From Flavobacterium celericrescens (GTDB lineage Bacteria > Bacteroidota > Bacteroidia > Flavobacteriales > Flavobacteriaceae), in the NCBI RefSeq assembly GCF_011392075.1, contig NZ_JAAJBV010000003.1, forward strand, positions 186,001 through 250,000: DNA of 64,000 nucleotides, in the 5' to 3' direction. The notes under the pieces are model-generated. The model saw nothing but the letters and a program-made list of their open reading frames with translations, made no database searches and was not told the DNA's origin. This document shows positions 6,670 to 14,590 of the stretch, one piece after another. The position numbers and the translations under genes are program-made. Within the stretch, counting starts at the first letter, position 1; every line of letters starts with the position of its first letter.

Positions 6670-8772
6670 ATGGAAAATCTGCTGATTTATTTCTTAAAAG
6701 CAAACGGACTCATCATTTTATTTTATTTGATGTACGTTGCATTCCTTCGTAAAGAAACCTTTTTTACTTCCAATCGTTGGTATTTAATTAGTGGTTTGAT
6801 TTTGTCTTTGACTTTACCTTTGATTACTTTTACGAAAATCATTTGGGTAGAACCAACACCTATTCCTGAATCCTATGAAGAAGCGATTCCAATTACATAC
6901 AGCTCAATTGAAATTCCTGCACAAGAAAATCCAGTAGATTGGTCTTTAATATTGACTTCGATATATGCTGTAATTTCGATTTTAATATTAGTAAAAATCG
7001 GAATTGAATTAGTTTCCTTTTTTAGCAAAGTCAACAAAGTCAACAAACAAAAAGAATCAGAATATACTCTAGTTCAAACCAATACATTCGAAAATCCATT
7101 TTCGTTCTTTCATTACATTGTGATTAATCCAAATCGATTTTCTGAAGAAGAATTCCAACATATTTTAACGCACGAAAGCATTCATGTAAAGCAAAAACAT
7201 TCCATTGATGTATTACTTTCAAAACTATTTTGTGCCTTCTTTTGGGTAAACCCAATTATTTGGTTGTACCGAAAAACTATGATACAAAACCTTGAATTTA
7301 TTGCCGATAGTAAAACTTTTCAACAAATCGAAAATAAATACGAATATCAAAAGACCTTATTAAAAGTAGTGACTCATCAACACGACTTAAGTATCACTAA
7401 TCAATTTTATCAATCATTAATCAAAAAACGAATCGTTATGTTACACACAAATCAATCCCACAAAAGAAATGTTTGGAAGTATGCTACCATTCTTCCGCTA
7501 TTAGTTGGTTTCATGTTATTATTCCAAATTGAAACCATTGCACAAGTGAAGGAAGTAGTAATTTCAAAATCAGAAGCAAATCAAATTATTGAATTTGTTA
7601 TTGATAAAAATACAACCGATGCCCAAATAAAAGAAGAAACAGAATTATTGAAAAAAGAATTTGGTATCGACCTTAAAATTTCTAAAATCAAACGAAATTC
7701 TAAAAACGAAATCATTGCTTTAGAAGCTAAATTTGAAGATAGAGATAAAACATCAGGAAGAATTTCGATTAAGGGTGATGAAGCGATTGAACCAATTCGC
7801 TTTTTCAAAGAAATAAATGAAAACGGAAAAGGGAATATGGGTTTCGATAGAAATAACATATCAACAGTTTTTGCCAAAATGAAAGCAAATGATGAAACTC
7901 AAACTATCGAAATTAAAAAATCAGACAATGGTGAATCTATTTATATCATCAATGGAAAAGAATATTCGAAAGAAGAAATGAAAGATAAAATCGTGGAATT
8001 AGACGGTGCCATAGAGATGGATGAAAATGATAAAACCGGAAAAAAAATAATGGTTTTCAAAGGAAATTCAACTATTTCAGATGAAATTAAAACTATTATT
8101 TATCTTGATGACAAAATAATTTCTAAAGAAGAAATGGACAAAATAGATGCTGAAATTATCAAATCAGTAGATGTTAAAAAAGGTGACATCAAAAAAGAAA
8201 TAAGAATTGTTACTAAAAATTCAAATGGAATTTCAGAAGATACCGAAATCTATATTAATGGTAAAAAAGCGACAAAAGAAGAATTAGACAAAGTTGAAAG
8301 AGAAGAAATTGAATCGGTAAACGTTAACAACAATAACGGCAAAAAATCAATTGAAATTCAAAAACGAAATATCAAAACAATTCAAGGAGGCTCATGGAAA
8401 GAAGTTGAAAAGGAAATGGAAATGAGTAAAGCGGAAATGGAAAAAGCTAAAGCTGAGATGGAAAAAGCGAAGGCGGAAATGCAAAAGGCTAAAGCAGAAA
8501 TGGATCGAAATAAAAGCACTAAAATAATTGAAACTGAAAATGGTAATCAATCTGTAATTTATGGAGGAAACAGACTTAAAATTCCAGGCGAACCAAGTGT
8601 TAAAATTGAAAATGGAAAATTAGACATTTTTGTTAATGGGAAAAAACTTAACAATGCAGAAGATTTCTTAACAATGAATCATGATAAAATTTATTACTTA
8701 AAAGTAACTGAAAAAGAAACAAATGAAAATAATATCATTGTCATAAAAAAGATTGAAGTCAAAACCAAATAA
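6670..8772 (+). CDS. M56 family (BlaR1-like) membrane metallopeptidase with repeat-rich sensor
   Basis: Predicted membrane zinc protease of 700 aa that would cleave the adjacent repressor. Three N-terminal spans (about 5-23, 40-57, 100-118) precede the zinc motif HESIH (168-172) with the downstream glutamate in NLEFIAD (E209); a fourth span lies at about 270-288. The usual C-terminal penicillin-binding domain is absent. Instead there are about 400 periplasmic residues with four similar motifs of the type NGKxxSKEEMDKI (codons near 7945, 8100, 8255 and 8630), and a coiled coil of KAEMEKA heptads at about 8425-8510. Similar repeat tails occur in other Bacteroidota M56 proteins. The input signal is unknown. 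Confidence 0.85.
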   Translation: MENLLIYFLKANGLIILFYLMYVAFLRKETFFTSNRWYLISGLILSLTLPLITFTKIIWVEPTPIPESYEEAIPITYSSIEIPAQENPVDWSLILTSIYAVISILILVKIGIELVSFFSKVNKVNKQKESEYTLVQTNTFENPFSFFHYIVINPNRFSEEEFQHILTHESIHVKQKHSIDVLLSKLFCAFFWVNPIIWLYRKTMIQNLEFIADSKTFQQIENKYEYQKTLLKVVTHQHDLSITNQFYQSLIKKRIVMLHTNQSHKRNVWKYATILPLLVGFMLLFQIETIAQVKEVVISKSEANQIIEFVIDKNTTDAQIKEETELLKKEFGIDLKISKIKRNSKNEIIALEAKFEDRDKTSGRISIKGDEAIEPIRFFKEINENGKGNMGFDRNNISTVFAKMKANDETQTIEIKKSDNGESIYIINGKEYSKEEMKDKIVELDGAIEMDENDKTGKKIMVFKGNSTISDEIKTIIYLDDKIISKEEMDKIDAEIIKSVDVKKGDIKKEIRIVTKNSNGISEDTEIYINGKKATKEELDKVEREEIESVNVNNNNGKKSIEIQKRNIKTIQGGSWKEVEKEMEMSKAEMEKAKAEMEKAKAEMQKAKAEMDRNKSTKIIETENGNQSVIYGGNRLKIPGEPSVKIENGKLDIFVNGKKLNNAEDFLTMNHDKIYYLKVTEKETNENNIIVIKKIEVKTK

Positions 8773-8776
8773 CCAA

Positions 8777-8805
8777 AAAAATCCCGATTGAATCGGGATT
8801 TTTTA
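8777..8805 (+). terminator. Terminator of the blaI-like operon
   Basis: Stem AATCCCGATT/AATCGGGATT with a very short loop, followed by six or more T residues. Confidence 0.85.
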
Positions 8806-8811
8806 TTTTCT

Positions 8812-8819
8812 TATATTTG
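8812..8819 (+). promoter_or_regulatory. -7 promoter box TATATTTG for the 46-aa gene
   Basis: Exact TAnnTTTG match 14 nt before the ATG at 8834 and just after the preceding terminator, which supports the small gene as an independent unit. Confidence 0.6.
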
Positions 8820-8833
8820 CCAAAAATTTAACC

Positions 8834-8974
8834 ATGTATAAATTACTTGCCAAACTTAACAAAGCTCTTTTACCCAGTTTTACCAAACAAGGTTTAGATC
8901 CTATCAAAGCAAAAAAATGGCAAAAAGCTATAATTGCGTATCGATATTGGGTAACTGTAAAATCGTTAGACTAA
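8834..8974 (+). CDS. Small basic protein, 46 aa
   Basis: ATG at 8834 to TAA at 8972-8974 encodes a 46-aa, Lys-rich protein starting MYKLLAKLNKALLPSF and ending YWVTVKSLD. It has its own -7 box 14 nt upstream and follows a terminator, and codon use is ordinary for this genome. From memory, proteins of this size and pattern are seen in other flavobacteria and are sometimes labelled SsrA-binding, but it has no SmpB fold and that name should not be trusted. The stop codon overlaps the stop of the convergent apt gene. Function unknown. Confidence 0.65.
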   Translation: MYKLLAKLNKALLPSFTKQGLDPIKAKKWQKAIIAYRYWVTVKSLD

Positions 8975-9483
8975 TATTTTATTGCTGCAAAAATTTCCTT
9001 ATTTCCTAATTTTTCTCTTCCGTTTAAAAACGATAATTCCATTAAGAAATTCATTTGCACGATTTCTCCTCCTAATTGCTCAACCAAGTCACATACTGCT
9101 TTTGCAGTTCCTCCTGTGGCTAAAACATCATCGTGAACTAAAACTCTATCTCCTTTTTGAATGGCATCAATATGCATTTCTAGTGTATCGGTTCCATATT
9201 CTAAAGCATAAGATGCACTTATCGTCTCAAAAGGCAATTTTTTTGGTTTTCTTACGGGAATAAAACCCGCATTTAATTTTTGTGCCAATAAGATTCCAAA
9301 AAAGAAACCTCTACTCTCTACTCCTACAACTTTTGTAATTTTTTTATCTTGTAATGTACTGATTAACAATTCCAAACACTCATTTGTTGCTTCTGGATTA
9401 ATCAATAATGGCGTTATATCTTTGAAACCAATTCCTGGCTTTGGAAAATCCTGAATATCACGGATATAGTTTTCAATGTTCAT
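8971..9483 (-). CDS. apt: Adenine phosphoribosyltransferase
   Basis: Purine salvage enzyme making AMP from adenine and PRPP in the cytosol. At 170 aa it has the family length. The N-terminal IRDIQDFPKPGIGFKDITPLL, the VGVESRGFFFG segment and the PRPP loop VLVHDDVLATGGTAKAV (about 115-131) are all intact; the usual VDD is HDD here. It is a single gene whose stop codon overlaps the stop of the convergent 46-aa gene. Confidence 0.96.
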   Translation of the reverse strand: MNIENYIRDIQDFPKPGIGFKDITPLLINPEATNECLELLISTLQDKKITKVVGVESRGFFFGILLAQKLNAGFIPVRKPKKLPFETISASYALEYGTDTLEMHIDAIQKGDRVLVHDDVLATGGTAKAVCDLVEQLGGEIVQMNFLMELSFLNGREKLGNKEIFAAIKY

Positions 9484-9510
9484 TTTTTATATATTTTTTC
9501 TTATTTAGAC

Positions 9511-9540
9511 TTGCAATTTACACAATTATAACTATATTTG
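9511..9540 (+). promoter_or_regulatory. Promoter of tRNA-Arg
   Basis: TTG at 9511-9513, exactly 19 bp, then TATATTTG at 9533-9540; the tRNA begins 15 bp after the box. Confidence 0.75.
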
Positions 9541-9555
9541 CACTCACAAAAAAAC

Positions 9556-9629
9556 GGCCTCGTGGCGCAACTGAATAGCGCATCTGATTACGGCTCAGAA
9601 GGTTACTGGTTTGAATCCAGTCGAGGTCA
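9556..9629 (+). tRNA. tRNA-Arg(ACG)
   Basis: The cloverleaf is complete: acceptor GGCCTCG/CGAGGTC with one G-U pair, D stem GCGC/GCGC, anticodon stem TCTGA/TCAGA with loop TTACGGC (anticodon ACG, to be read as ICG after TadA editing), and T stem ACTGG/CCAGT. CCA is not encoded. The T loop is TTTGAAT, with U at position 56, and the D loop appears to have A at position 19, a compensated variant of the usual G19-C56 pair. Confidence 0.95.
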
Positions 9630-9642
9630 CTAAAATTAAGTA

Positions 9643-9671
9643 AGCGCTCAAATTTATGAGCGCTTTTTTTA
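9643..9671 (+). terminator. Terminator after tRNA-Arg
   Basis: Perfect 8-bp stem AGCGCTCA/TGAGCGCT with a 6-nt loop and a run of T residues. Confidence 0.85.
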
Positions 9672-9702
9672 TATTTTAATTCTTGTAAATTTACAAAAAA
9701 AC

Positions 9703-10317
9703 ATGGATAATTCTATAGAAAATCGTGTAAGATTAGTAGAAACATTGTTTCATAATCTTGACATTGAAATTGCTGAATTTCAAGAAAAAACACATTTAAG
9801 TTGCATTGCAGGTTGTGGTAAATGTTGCTCTACTCCTGAAATTGATGCTTCTCCTGTTGAATTTTTACCATGGGCTTTTCATGTTTTTCTAAACGGTAAA
9901 GCCGAAGAAACGCTTTCAGAATTAGAACAAAACACAACTGCTACTTGTTTTTTATATCGTCCAAAATCATTAGCTGAATTCACTATGGGAAATTGCAGCA
10001 ATTATCAATATAGAGGACTAATTTGTAGACTTTTTGGTTTTGGAGCCACGACTGACAAGTATGGCAAATTACGAATTGCAACTTGTAATATCATCAAAGA
10101 AAAACAAACAAGTAATTTTGAAAGCGCTACTATTGCTATAAATGCTAATTTATCTGTTCCTATTTTTACTGAATATTATATGCAACTTTCTCAAATCGAT
10201 TTCAAACTAGGAAATGTTTTTTTACCTGTAAACAAAGCCATGAAAGCTGCTTTGGAAGAAGTTTTGCAATATTATGCCTATCGCCCACTTCCAGATGGAC
10301 ATATAGATGTTGTCTAA
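9703..10317 (+). CDS. YkgJ family cysteine cluster protein
   Basis: Protein of 204 aa with the zinc- or iron-chelating cysteine signature of the YkgJ/UPF0153 type: SCIAGCGKCCSTPEI (about 33-47), then CxxY (GNCSNYQYRGLICRLFGFG, about 97-115) and a further Cys near 125. Members are cytosolic and of uncertain role; some bind Fe-S or zinc. Its 3' end contains the -33 element of the next gene's promoter, so the two genes may be transcribed separately although they lie 26 bp apart. Confidence 0.85.
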   Translation: MDNSIENRVRLVETLFHNLDIEIAEFQEKTHLSCIAGCGKCCSTPEIDASPVEFLPWAFHVFLNGKAEETLSELEQNTTATCFLYRPKSLAEFTMGNCSNYQYRGLICRLFGFGATTDKYGKLRIATCNIIKEKQTSNFESATIAINANLSVPIFTEYYMQLSQIDFKLGNVFLPVNKAMKAALEEVLQYYAYRPLPDGHIDVV

Positions 10318-10339
10318 AAGTTACATTTTGTTACTTTTG
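10310..10339 (+). promoter_or_regulatory. Promoter of the glycosyltransferase gene (leaderless-looking)
   Basis: TTG at 10310-10312, a 19-bp spacer and TACTTTTG at 10332-10339. Only 4 nt separate the box from the ATG at 10344, so transcription should begin at or very near the start codon. The -33 element overlaps the last codons of the upstream gene. Confidence 0.65.
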
Positions 10340-10343
10340 TAAG

Positions 10344-11564
10344 ATGAAGCAATTAGTCATTATAGGAACTGTATGGCCTGAACCAAACTCAACGGCTGCT
10401 GGAAGTAGAATGTTGCAACTCATTTCGTTATTCCAAAAGCAAGAGTACAATATCACTTTTTTGTGTTCAGCTTCGCTCTCAGATTTTTCTTATGACTTAT
10501 CACAATTATCAATTGCAACGCAAACTATTCAATTAAACGATAGTAGTTTCAATACAATTATTAGCGACTTAAATCCAAATGTGGTACTTTTTGATCGCTT
10601 TATGATAGAAGAACAATATGGCTGGCGTGTAATGGAACATTGCCCTAATGCTTTACGAATATTAGATACCGAAGACTTACACTTTTTAAGAAAAGCAAGA
10701 GAAGTTGCATTCAAACAAAATCGGGAATTAATATTTGAAGATTATTTATCGGATGTTTTTAAACGCGAATTAGCTTCAATTTATAGATGCGATTTGACTC
10801 TATTGATTTCGGAATATGAAATGGAATTGGCAATTCAAACATTTAAAATTGATACTTCATTATTGTATTATTTGCCTTTTCTATCGGAACAAACTAATGA
10901 GAAGGTTCCAAATTTCAATGAAAGAAAACACTTTATCAGTATTGGCAACTTTTTACATGAACCCAATTGGCAAACCGTTTTACAATTAAAACAATTTTGG
11001 AAATCTATAAAAAAAGAACTTCCTGAAGCTGAATTACATGTTTATGGCGCTTATGTGACCGAAAAAGCTAAACAATTACATAATGAAAAAGAAGGTTTTT
11101 TAATTAAAGGACGAGCTGAAAGTGTTGCAGAAGTGTATGCAAAATCAAGAGTTCTCATAGCACCAATTCCGTATGGTGCTGGATTAAAAGGAAAATTATT
11201 TGAAGCCATGCAACTCGGATTACCTTCAATAACTACATCTGTTGGTGCAGAAGGTATGAATGGAAATTTAGATTGGAACGGATTTATCTCCATAAATGAA
11301 AATGATTTTATAAATAAAGCTATCCTACTATATACGGATGAAGAGAAATGGAAAAACGCACAACTAAATGGCTATCAAATTATTGAAAAACGTTTCAAAA
11401 AGACATTATTTGAAAGTGATTTTATAGCTAAGATTAATGAATTGCAACACAACTTGAAATCACATCGTAATAAAAACTTTTTAGGCCAAATTTTACAACA
11501 TCAAAGCCTACAAAGTACAAAATACATGAGTAAATGGATAGAAGCAAAAAATAATAAAGCATGA
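10344..11564 (+). CDS. Glycosyltransferase, group 1 (GT4-like)
   Basis: GT-B fold protein of 406 aa. The N-terminal half begins IGTVWPEPNSTAAGSRM, a Rossmann start with the Gly/Ser-rich loop seen in GT4 enzymes, and the C-terminal half has the donor site ISIGNFLHEPNWQTVLQLKQFW and the E-x7-E-like stretch PYGAGLKGKLFEAMQLGLPSITT (about 272-294), which holds the nucleotide-sugar-binding glutamate. The last 40 residues are basic. No polysaccharide gene cluster surrounds it, so neither donor nor acceptor can be named. Confidence 0.85.
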   Translation: MKQLVIIGTVWPEPNSTAAGSRMLQLISLFQKQEYNITFLCSASLSDFSYDLSQLSIATQTIQLNDSSFNTIISDLNPNVVLFDRFMIEEQYGWRVMEHCPNALRILDTEDLHFLRKAREVAFKQNRELIFEDYLSDVFKRELASIYRCDLTLLISEYEMELAIQTFKIDTSLLYYLPFLSEQTNEKVPNFNERKHFISIGNFLHEPNWQTVLQLKQFWKSIKKELPEAELHVYGAYVTEKAKQLHNEKEGFLIKGRAESVAEVYAKSRVLIAPIPYGAGLKGKLFEAMQLGLPSITTSVGAEGMNGNLDWNGFISINENDFINKAILLYTDEEKWKNAQLNGYQIIEKRFKKTLFESDFIAKINELQHNLKSHRNKNFLGQILQHQSLQSTKYMSKWIEAKNNKA

Positions 11565-11613
11565 TTTTTGTAACTATTTTACAGTTTTTTCGTATCATTA
11601 CAAAATGTAACTC

Positions 11614-12168
11614 ATGGCACAAACTCCATCCAATATGCTTCCGTTAGGAACAAAAGCACCCAGTTTTTATTTAAAAGATACTATCTCGAATTCATTTCTC
11701 GATTATAATGATTGTAAAGGAAAGAAAGGTACTTTGGTGTTTTTTATTTGTAATCATTGTCCGTTTGTACACCATGTTATGGATGAAATAATTCGAATTG
11801 CAAATGATTATAGAGTGCAAGGAATTGGTTTTGTAGCAATTTCAAGTAATGATGTAGAAAAATATCCAATGGATAGTCCAGCGTTAATGTATGATTTTGC
11901 TTTTAAAAATCATTTTGAGTTTCCTTATTTGTATGATGAATCACAAGACGTTGCAAAAGCATATGATGCTGCTTGTACACCAGATTTTTATCTTTTTGAC
12001 AACCAAGACAAACTAGTTTACAGAGGTCAATTAGACGATAGCCGACCAGCCAATGGTATTCCTTTAAGCGGTTCTGATTTACGAAGTGCAATTGATGGCG
12101 TGGTTTCTAATAGAACAATTAATCCTGAACAAAAGCCGAGTATTGGTTGTAATATTAAGTGGAAGTAA
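11614..12168 (+). CDS. Thioredoxin-like / AhpC-TSA family protein
   Basis: Thioredoxin-fold protein of 184 aa. The redox segment is FFICNHCPFVHH (about 43-54), with a CNHC active site in place of CGPC, a form typical of one peroxiredoxin-like family in Bacteroidota and cyanobacteria. There is no signal peptide, so it probably acts in the cytosol. A further cysteine pair (AACTPDF, IGCN) lies towards the C-terminus. A 49-bp gap separates it from the glycosyltransferase; cotranscription is possible. Confidence 0.8.
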   Translation: MAQTPSNMLPLGTKAPSFYLKDTISNSFLDYNDCKGKKGTLVFFICNHCPFVHHVMDEIIRIANDYRVQGIGFVAISSNDVEKYPMDSPALMYDFAFKNHFEFPYLYDESQDVAKAYDAACTPDFYLFDNQDKLVYRGQLDDSRPANGIPLSGSDLRSAIDGVVSNRTINPEQKPSIGCNIKWK

Positions 12169-12171
12169 ATT

Positions 12172-12678
12172 TTAGTTATTTTTCTCCATCACCACTTCAA
12201 TCGGATTGTTACTTCTTGGTCCGAAAGTTCTAGCTTGACGTTCGTTTTCGCTAGAACACAAAATATACATATTAAAAGCTTGTAATTGTAGTATTTGTGT
12301 TTTATAAATTGCTTTATTATCTTCAATTTTAATATAAAAATCTTCCGCAGGAAAAGTATTTGTAACAGATAATAAATAAGTATCGCCAGCATAAGGAAAA
12401 AACCATTTTACTGCTTCGTTTTGCTTGCTAATGATATAATTTTTAGAAAAAATTAAAGCTTGATTTCCAAATTTCCAACTATACTTGTTGTTTTCATTAA
12501 TAACTACCTCGCCTTTTTCATTTACTAAAGTAATTTTTAAATCTGGAATATTCTCCGTTTTTCCTTCTTCGTGAGCTTTTACAACTAAGTAAGAAGTAAA
12601 ATCAAAACCACAATGTGGTACTTGACCAAATGTGAACAAAGAGAAAAGAAGAAAGAAAAAAGATATTTGAGCTTTCAT
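12172..12678 (-). CDS. Secreted protein of unknown function
   Basis: 168 aa with a clear signal peptide (MKAQISFFFLLFSLFTFGQ) ending in a -FGQ site typical of this genome. The mature part contains FTSYLVVKAHEEGKTENIPDLKITLVNEKGEVV, which resembles the beginning of a small beta-sandwich carrying a carboxypeptidase-like or transthyretin-like repeat, and one Cys near the C-terminus (YILCSSENERQARTFG). I do not recognise the family. The stop codon is 3 bp from the convergent thioredoxin-like gene, with no terminator in between. Confidence 0.65.
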   Translation of the reverse strand: MKAQISFFFLLFSLFTFGQVPHCGFDFTSYLVVKAHEEGKTENIPDLKITLVNEKGEVVINENNKYSWKFGNQALIFSKNYIISKQNEAVKWFFPYAGDTYLLSVTNTFPAEDFYIKIEDNKAIYKTQILQLQAFNMYILCSSENERQARTFGPRSNNPIEVVMEKNN

Positions 12679-12714
12679 ATAATTGAATTGATTGTAAAAT
12701 TACAAAAATGGTAC

Positions 12715-12742
12715 CAAAAAAAATCCGTCAATTGACGGATTC
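12715..12742 (-). terminator. Terminator after the cytochrome c gene
   Basis: Stem ATCCGTCA/TGACGGAT; read leftward it ends in eight T residues, so it serves the gene at 12748-13032. Confidence 0.8.
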
Positions 12743-12747
12743 ATTTT

Positions 12748-13032
12748 TTATTTTGTTAAATAAGCATAAATTTTTGCTCTGTCTTCATCAGATATTTTTG
12801 CTTTTTTCTGCATACTTGCTAAAATTGGCGTCCAGTTTTCTGCTGTAAAATCTTTAGCATCATATAATTTATGACATTTTCCACAATTGTTTTCATACAA
12901 CATTTTACCTGCAGCTAATTCTGGTGATAAAGGCGCTTCAGGGGTCTTAGGAGCTTCTGGCTGACTTACTTTTGGCGAACAAGCAAAAATAAATATACCA
13001 ATAGTAGCCATTGCAAATAGTTTAGTTTTCAT
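12748..13032 (-). CDS. Cytochrome c lipoprotein
   Basis: 94-aa protein with a lipoprotein signal peptide (MKTKLFAMATIGIFIFAC) and a Pro-rich linker (PEAPKTPEAPLSPE) leading to a single c-type haem site, NNCGKCHKLYDA (about 50-61). The distal ligand is probably a methionine late in the domain (ASMQKKAK). It is expected on the periplasmic side of a membrane as a small electron carrier. The haem-lyase and oxidase partners are not in this window. Confidence 0.85.
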   Translation of the reverse strand: MKTKLFAMATIGIFIFACSPKVSQPEAPKTPEAPLSPELAAGKMLYENNCGKCHKLYDAKDFTAENWTPILASMQKKAKISDEDRAKIYAYLTK

Positions 13033-13115
13033 ATTTAGTTAGTTTTTGTTTCGTAAATATAAAAAAAAATCCCAAAAACAATATTTTGAGATTTTTAATT
13101 AATATATAAAGTAAA

Positions 13116-14048
13116 TTATTTTACATCCATTAACTCTACATCAAAAACCAAAGTTGCATCTGGTGGAATAACACCTCCAGCACCTCTAGAACCATATCCT
13201 AAATAAGATGGAATTACAAATCGTGCTTTGTCTCCTACTTGTAATAAAGCAATTCCTTCGTCCCATCCTTCAATCACCTGACCAATTCCTAAAGTAAAAT
13301 CAATAGGTTGCTTTCTTTTGTATGAAGAATCAAAAACTTGTCCGTTTTCCAATGCTCCTTGATAATGAACAGATACTTTTTTACCTTTTTCAGCTTGTTT
13401 ACCGTTTCCTTTTTGAATAATTTGGTAACGTAAACCACTTTCAGTCTTTTGAAAACCAGCGGCCAATTTTTCTAAAGCTTCCTCTGCCATTTTTTTTTGT
13501 TCAGCAATTCTTTGTGCTCTAGAACCTTCAAATGTTCTAAAAGCTTCAATTGCATTCCAATTTTTAGCTTCGTCACCTATTCTAATGATTTCTATACTTT
13601 CAAGAGCGTCATCTCCTTCAACAGCATCCACAACCTCTTGTCCTTCAACAACATGTCCAAAAACCGTATGCTTTCCATCTAACCAATTTGTAGGAACATG
13701 AGTTATAAAAAACTGAGAGCCATTAGTTCCTGGTCCAGCATTTGCCATTGATAAAACACCTGGTTTGTCATGTTTTAAACTTGGATGAAATTCATCGTCG
13801 AAGTTATAACCTGGACCACCAGTTCCCTGCCCTTGAGGACAACCACCTTGTATCATAAAATCAGGAATTACACGATGAAATTTTAATCCATCATAATAAG
13901 GTTTTCCCATTGGTCTCGCTGAATTTTCTAATTGTCCTTCTGCCAATCCTACAAAGTTACCAACTGTTCCTGGAGTTAAATCATGTGTTAATTTTACTAA
14001 AATAGCACCTTTTGCTGTGTTAAATTTAGCGTATATTCCGTTTTCCAT
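13116..14048 (-). CDS. Cyclophilin-FKBP fusion peptidyl-prolyl isomerase
   Basis: 310 aa with two different prolyl isomerase folds in one chain. Residues about 1-155 are cyclophilin ([21 protein letters not shown], then [19 protein letters not shown]), and residues about 200-310 are FKBP ([49 protein letters not shown], ending [11 protein letters not shown]). A charged helical linker (about 160-195) joins them. There is no signal peptide, so it should be cytosolic. The Arg-Phe and Trp active-site residues of the two domains look intact. Confidence 0.93.
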   Translation of the reverse strand: MENGIYAKFNTAKGAILVKLTHDLTPGTVGNFVGLAEGQLENSARPMGKPYYDGLKFHRVIPDFMIQGGCPQGQGTGGPGYNFDDEFHPSLKHDKPGVLSMANAGPGTNGSQFFITHVPTNWLDGKHTVFGHVVEGQEVVDAVEGDDALESIEIIRIGDEAKNWNAIEAFRTFEGSRAQRIAEQKKMAEEALEKLAAGFQKTESGLRYQIIQKGNGKQAEKGKKVSVHYQGALENGQVFDSSYKRKQPIDFTLGIGQVIEGWDEGIALLQVGDKARFVIPSYLGYGSRGAGGVIPPDATLVFDVELMDVK

Positions 14049-14104
14049 TATTTTGAATTTTAATTTGAAAGTGCAAAATTAATACAATAATTGGAGAATA
14101 ATTG

Positions 14105-14112
14105 TATTTTTG
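14105..14112 (+). promoter_or_regulatory. -7 promoter box TATTTTTG for the DUF1569 gene
   Basis: Exact TAnnTTTG match 21 nt before the ATG at 14134. Confidence 0.55.
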
Positions 14113-14133
14113 AAAGTAATTAAAAACTAAACT

Positions 14134-14580
14134 ATGAATTCTATTTACGATAAAGCATCAAATGAAGCTATAATTGCACGAATCAATCAACTAACCTCTG
14201 AAACAGAAGGTTTATGGGGAAAAATGAATGTTGACCAAATGTTTAAGCATTGTTCCGCCGCAATCGATGTTGCTTTTGGTGAAAAAGAAGTAAAAGTTAG
14301 CCTAATGATGAAAATTTTGGGAAGAGTGGCTAAAAATAAAGTTTTAAATAATGAGTTTTTACACAATAGTCCAACAGCAAAAGAATTTATATTTATTGAA
14401 ACATACGATTTTGAAGCCTCAAAAAAGGAATTTATTGAAAGATTTAGTCGTTTTTCAAATGAAGGTAAAAGTGCAATAAAAACAATGAATCATCCATTTT
14501 GGGGCAAGATGACATACGAAGATTGGGATAAATTAATGTGGAGACATGTTGATCATCATTTAAGACAATTTGGAGTTTAA
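14134..14580 (+). CDS. DUF1569 family (DinB-like) protein
   Basis: 148-aa protein with the four-helix DinB/YfiT look: MNVDQMFKHCSAAIDVAFGE near residue 32 with a candidate metal-binding His, and WDKLMWRHVDHHLRQFGV at the C-terminus with the HxxHHxxQF pattern of DUF1569. Members bind a metal and are of unknown function. It lies 10 bp before the methyltransferase gene and probably shares a transcript with it. Confidence 0.75.
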   Translation: MNSIYDKASNEAIIARINQLTSETEGLWGKMNVDQMFKHCSAAIDVAFGEKEVKVSLMMKILGRVAKNKVLNNEFLHNSPTAKEFIFIETYDFEASKKEFIERFSRFSNEGKSAIKTMNHPFWGKMTYEDWDKLMWRHVDHHLRQFGV

Positions 14581-14590
14581 AAATAAAAAA

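Noticed and set aside
8425..8510. Possible tandem DNA repeat or CRISPR-like array in the BlaR1-like gene
   Set aside because: The repetition follows the codons of KAEMEKA coiled-coil heptads, has no spacers and is explained by the protein.
9556..9671. tRNA-Arg as an integration site
   Set aside because: No integrase gene and no repeat of the tRNA 3' end were noticed elsewhere in the window.
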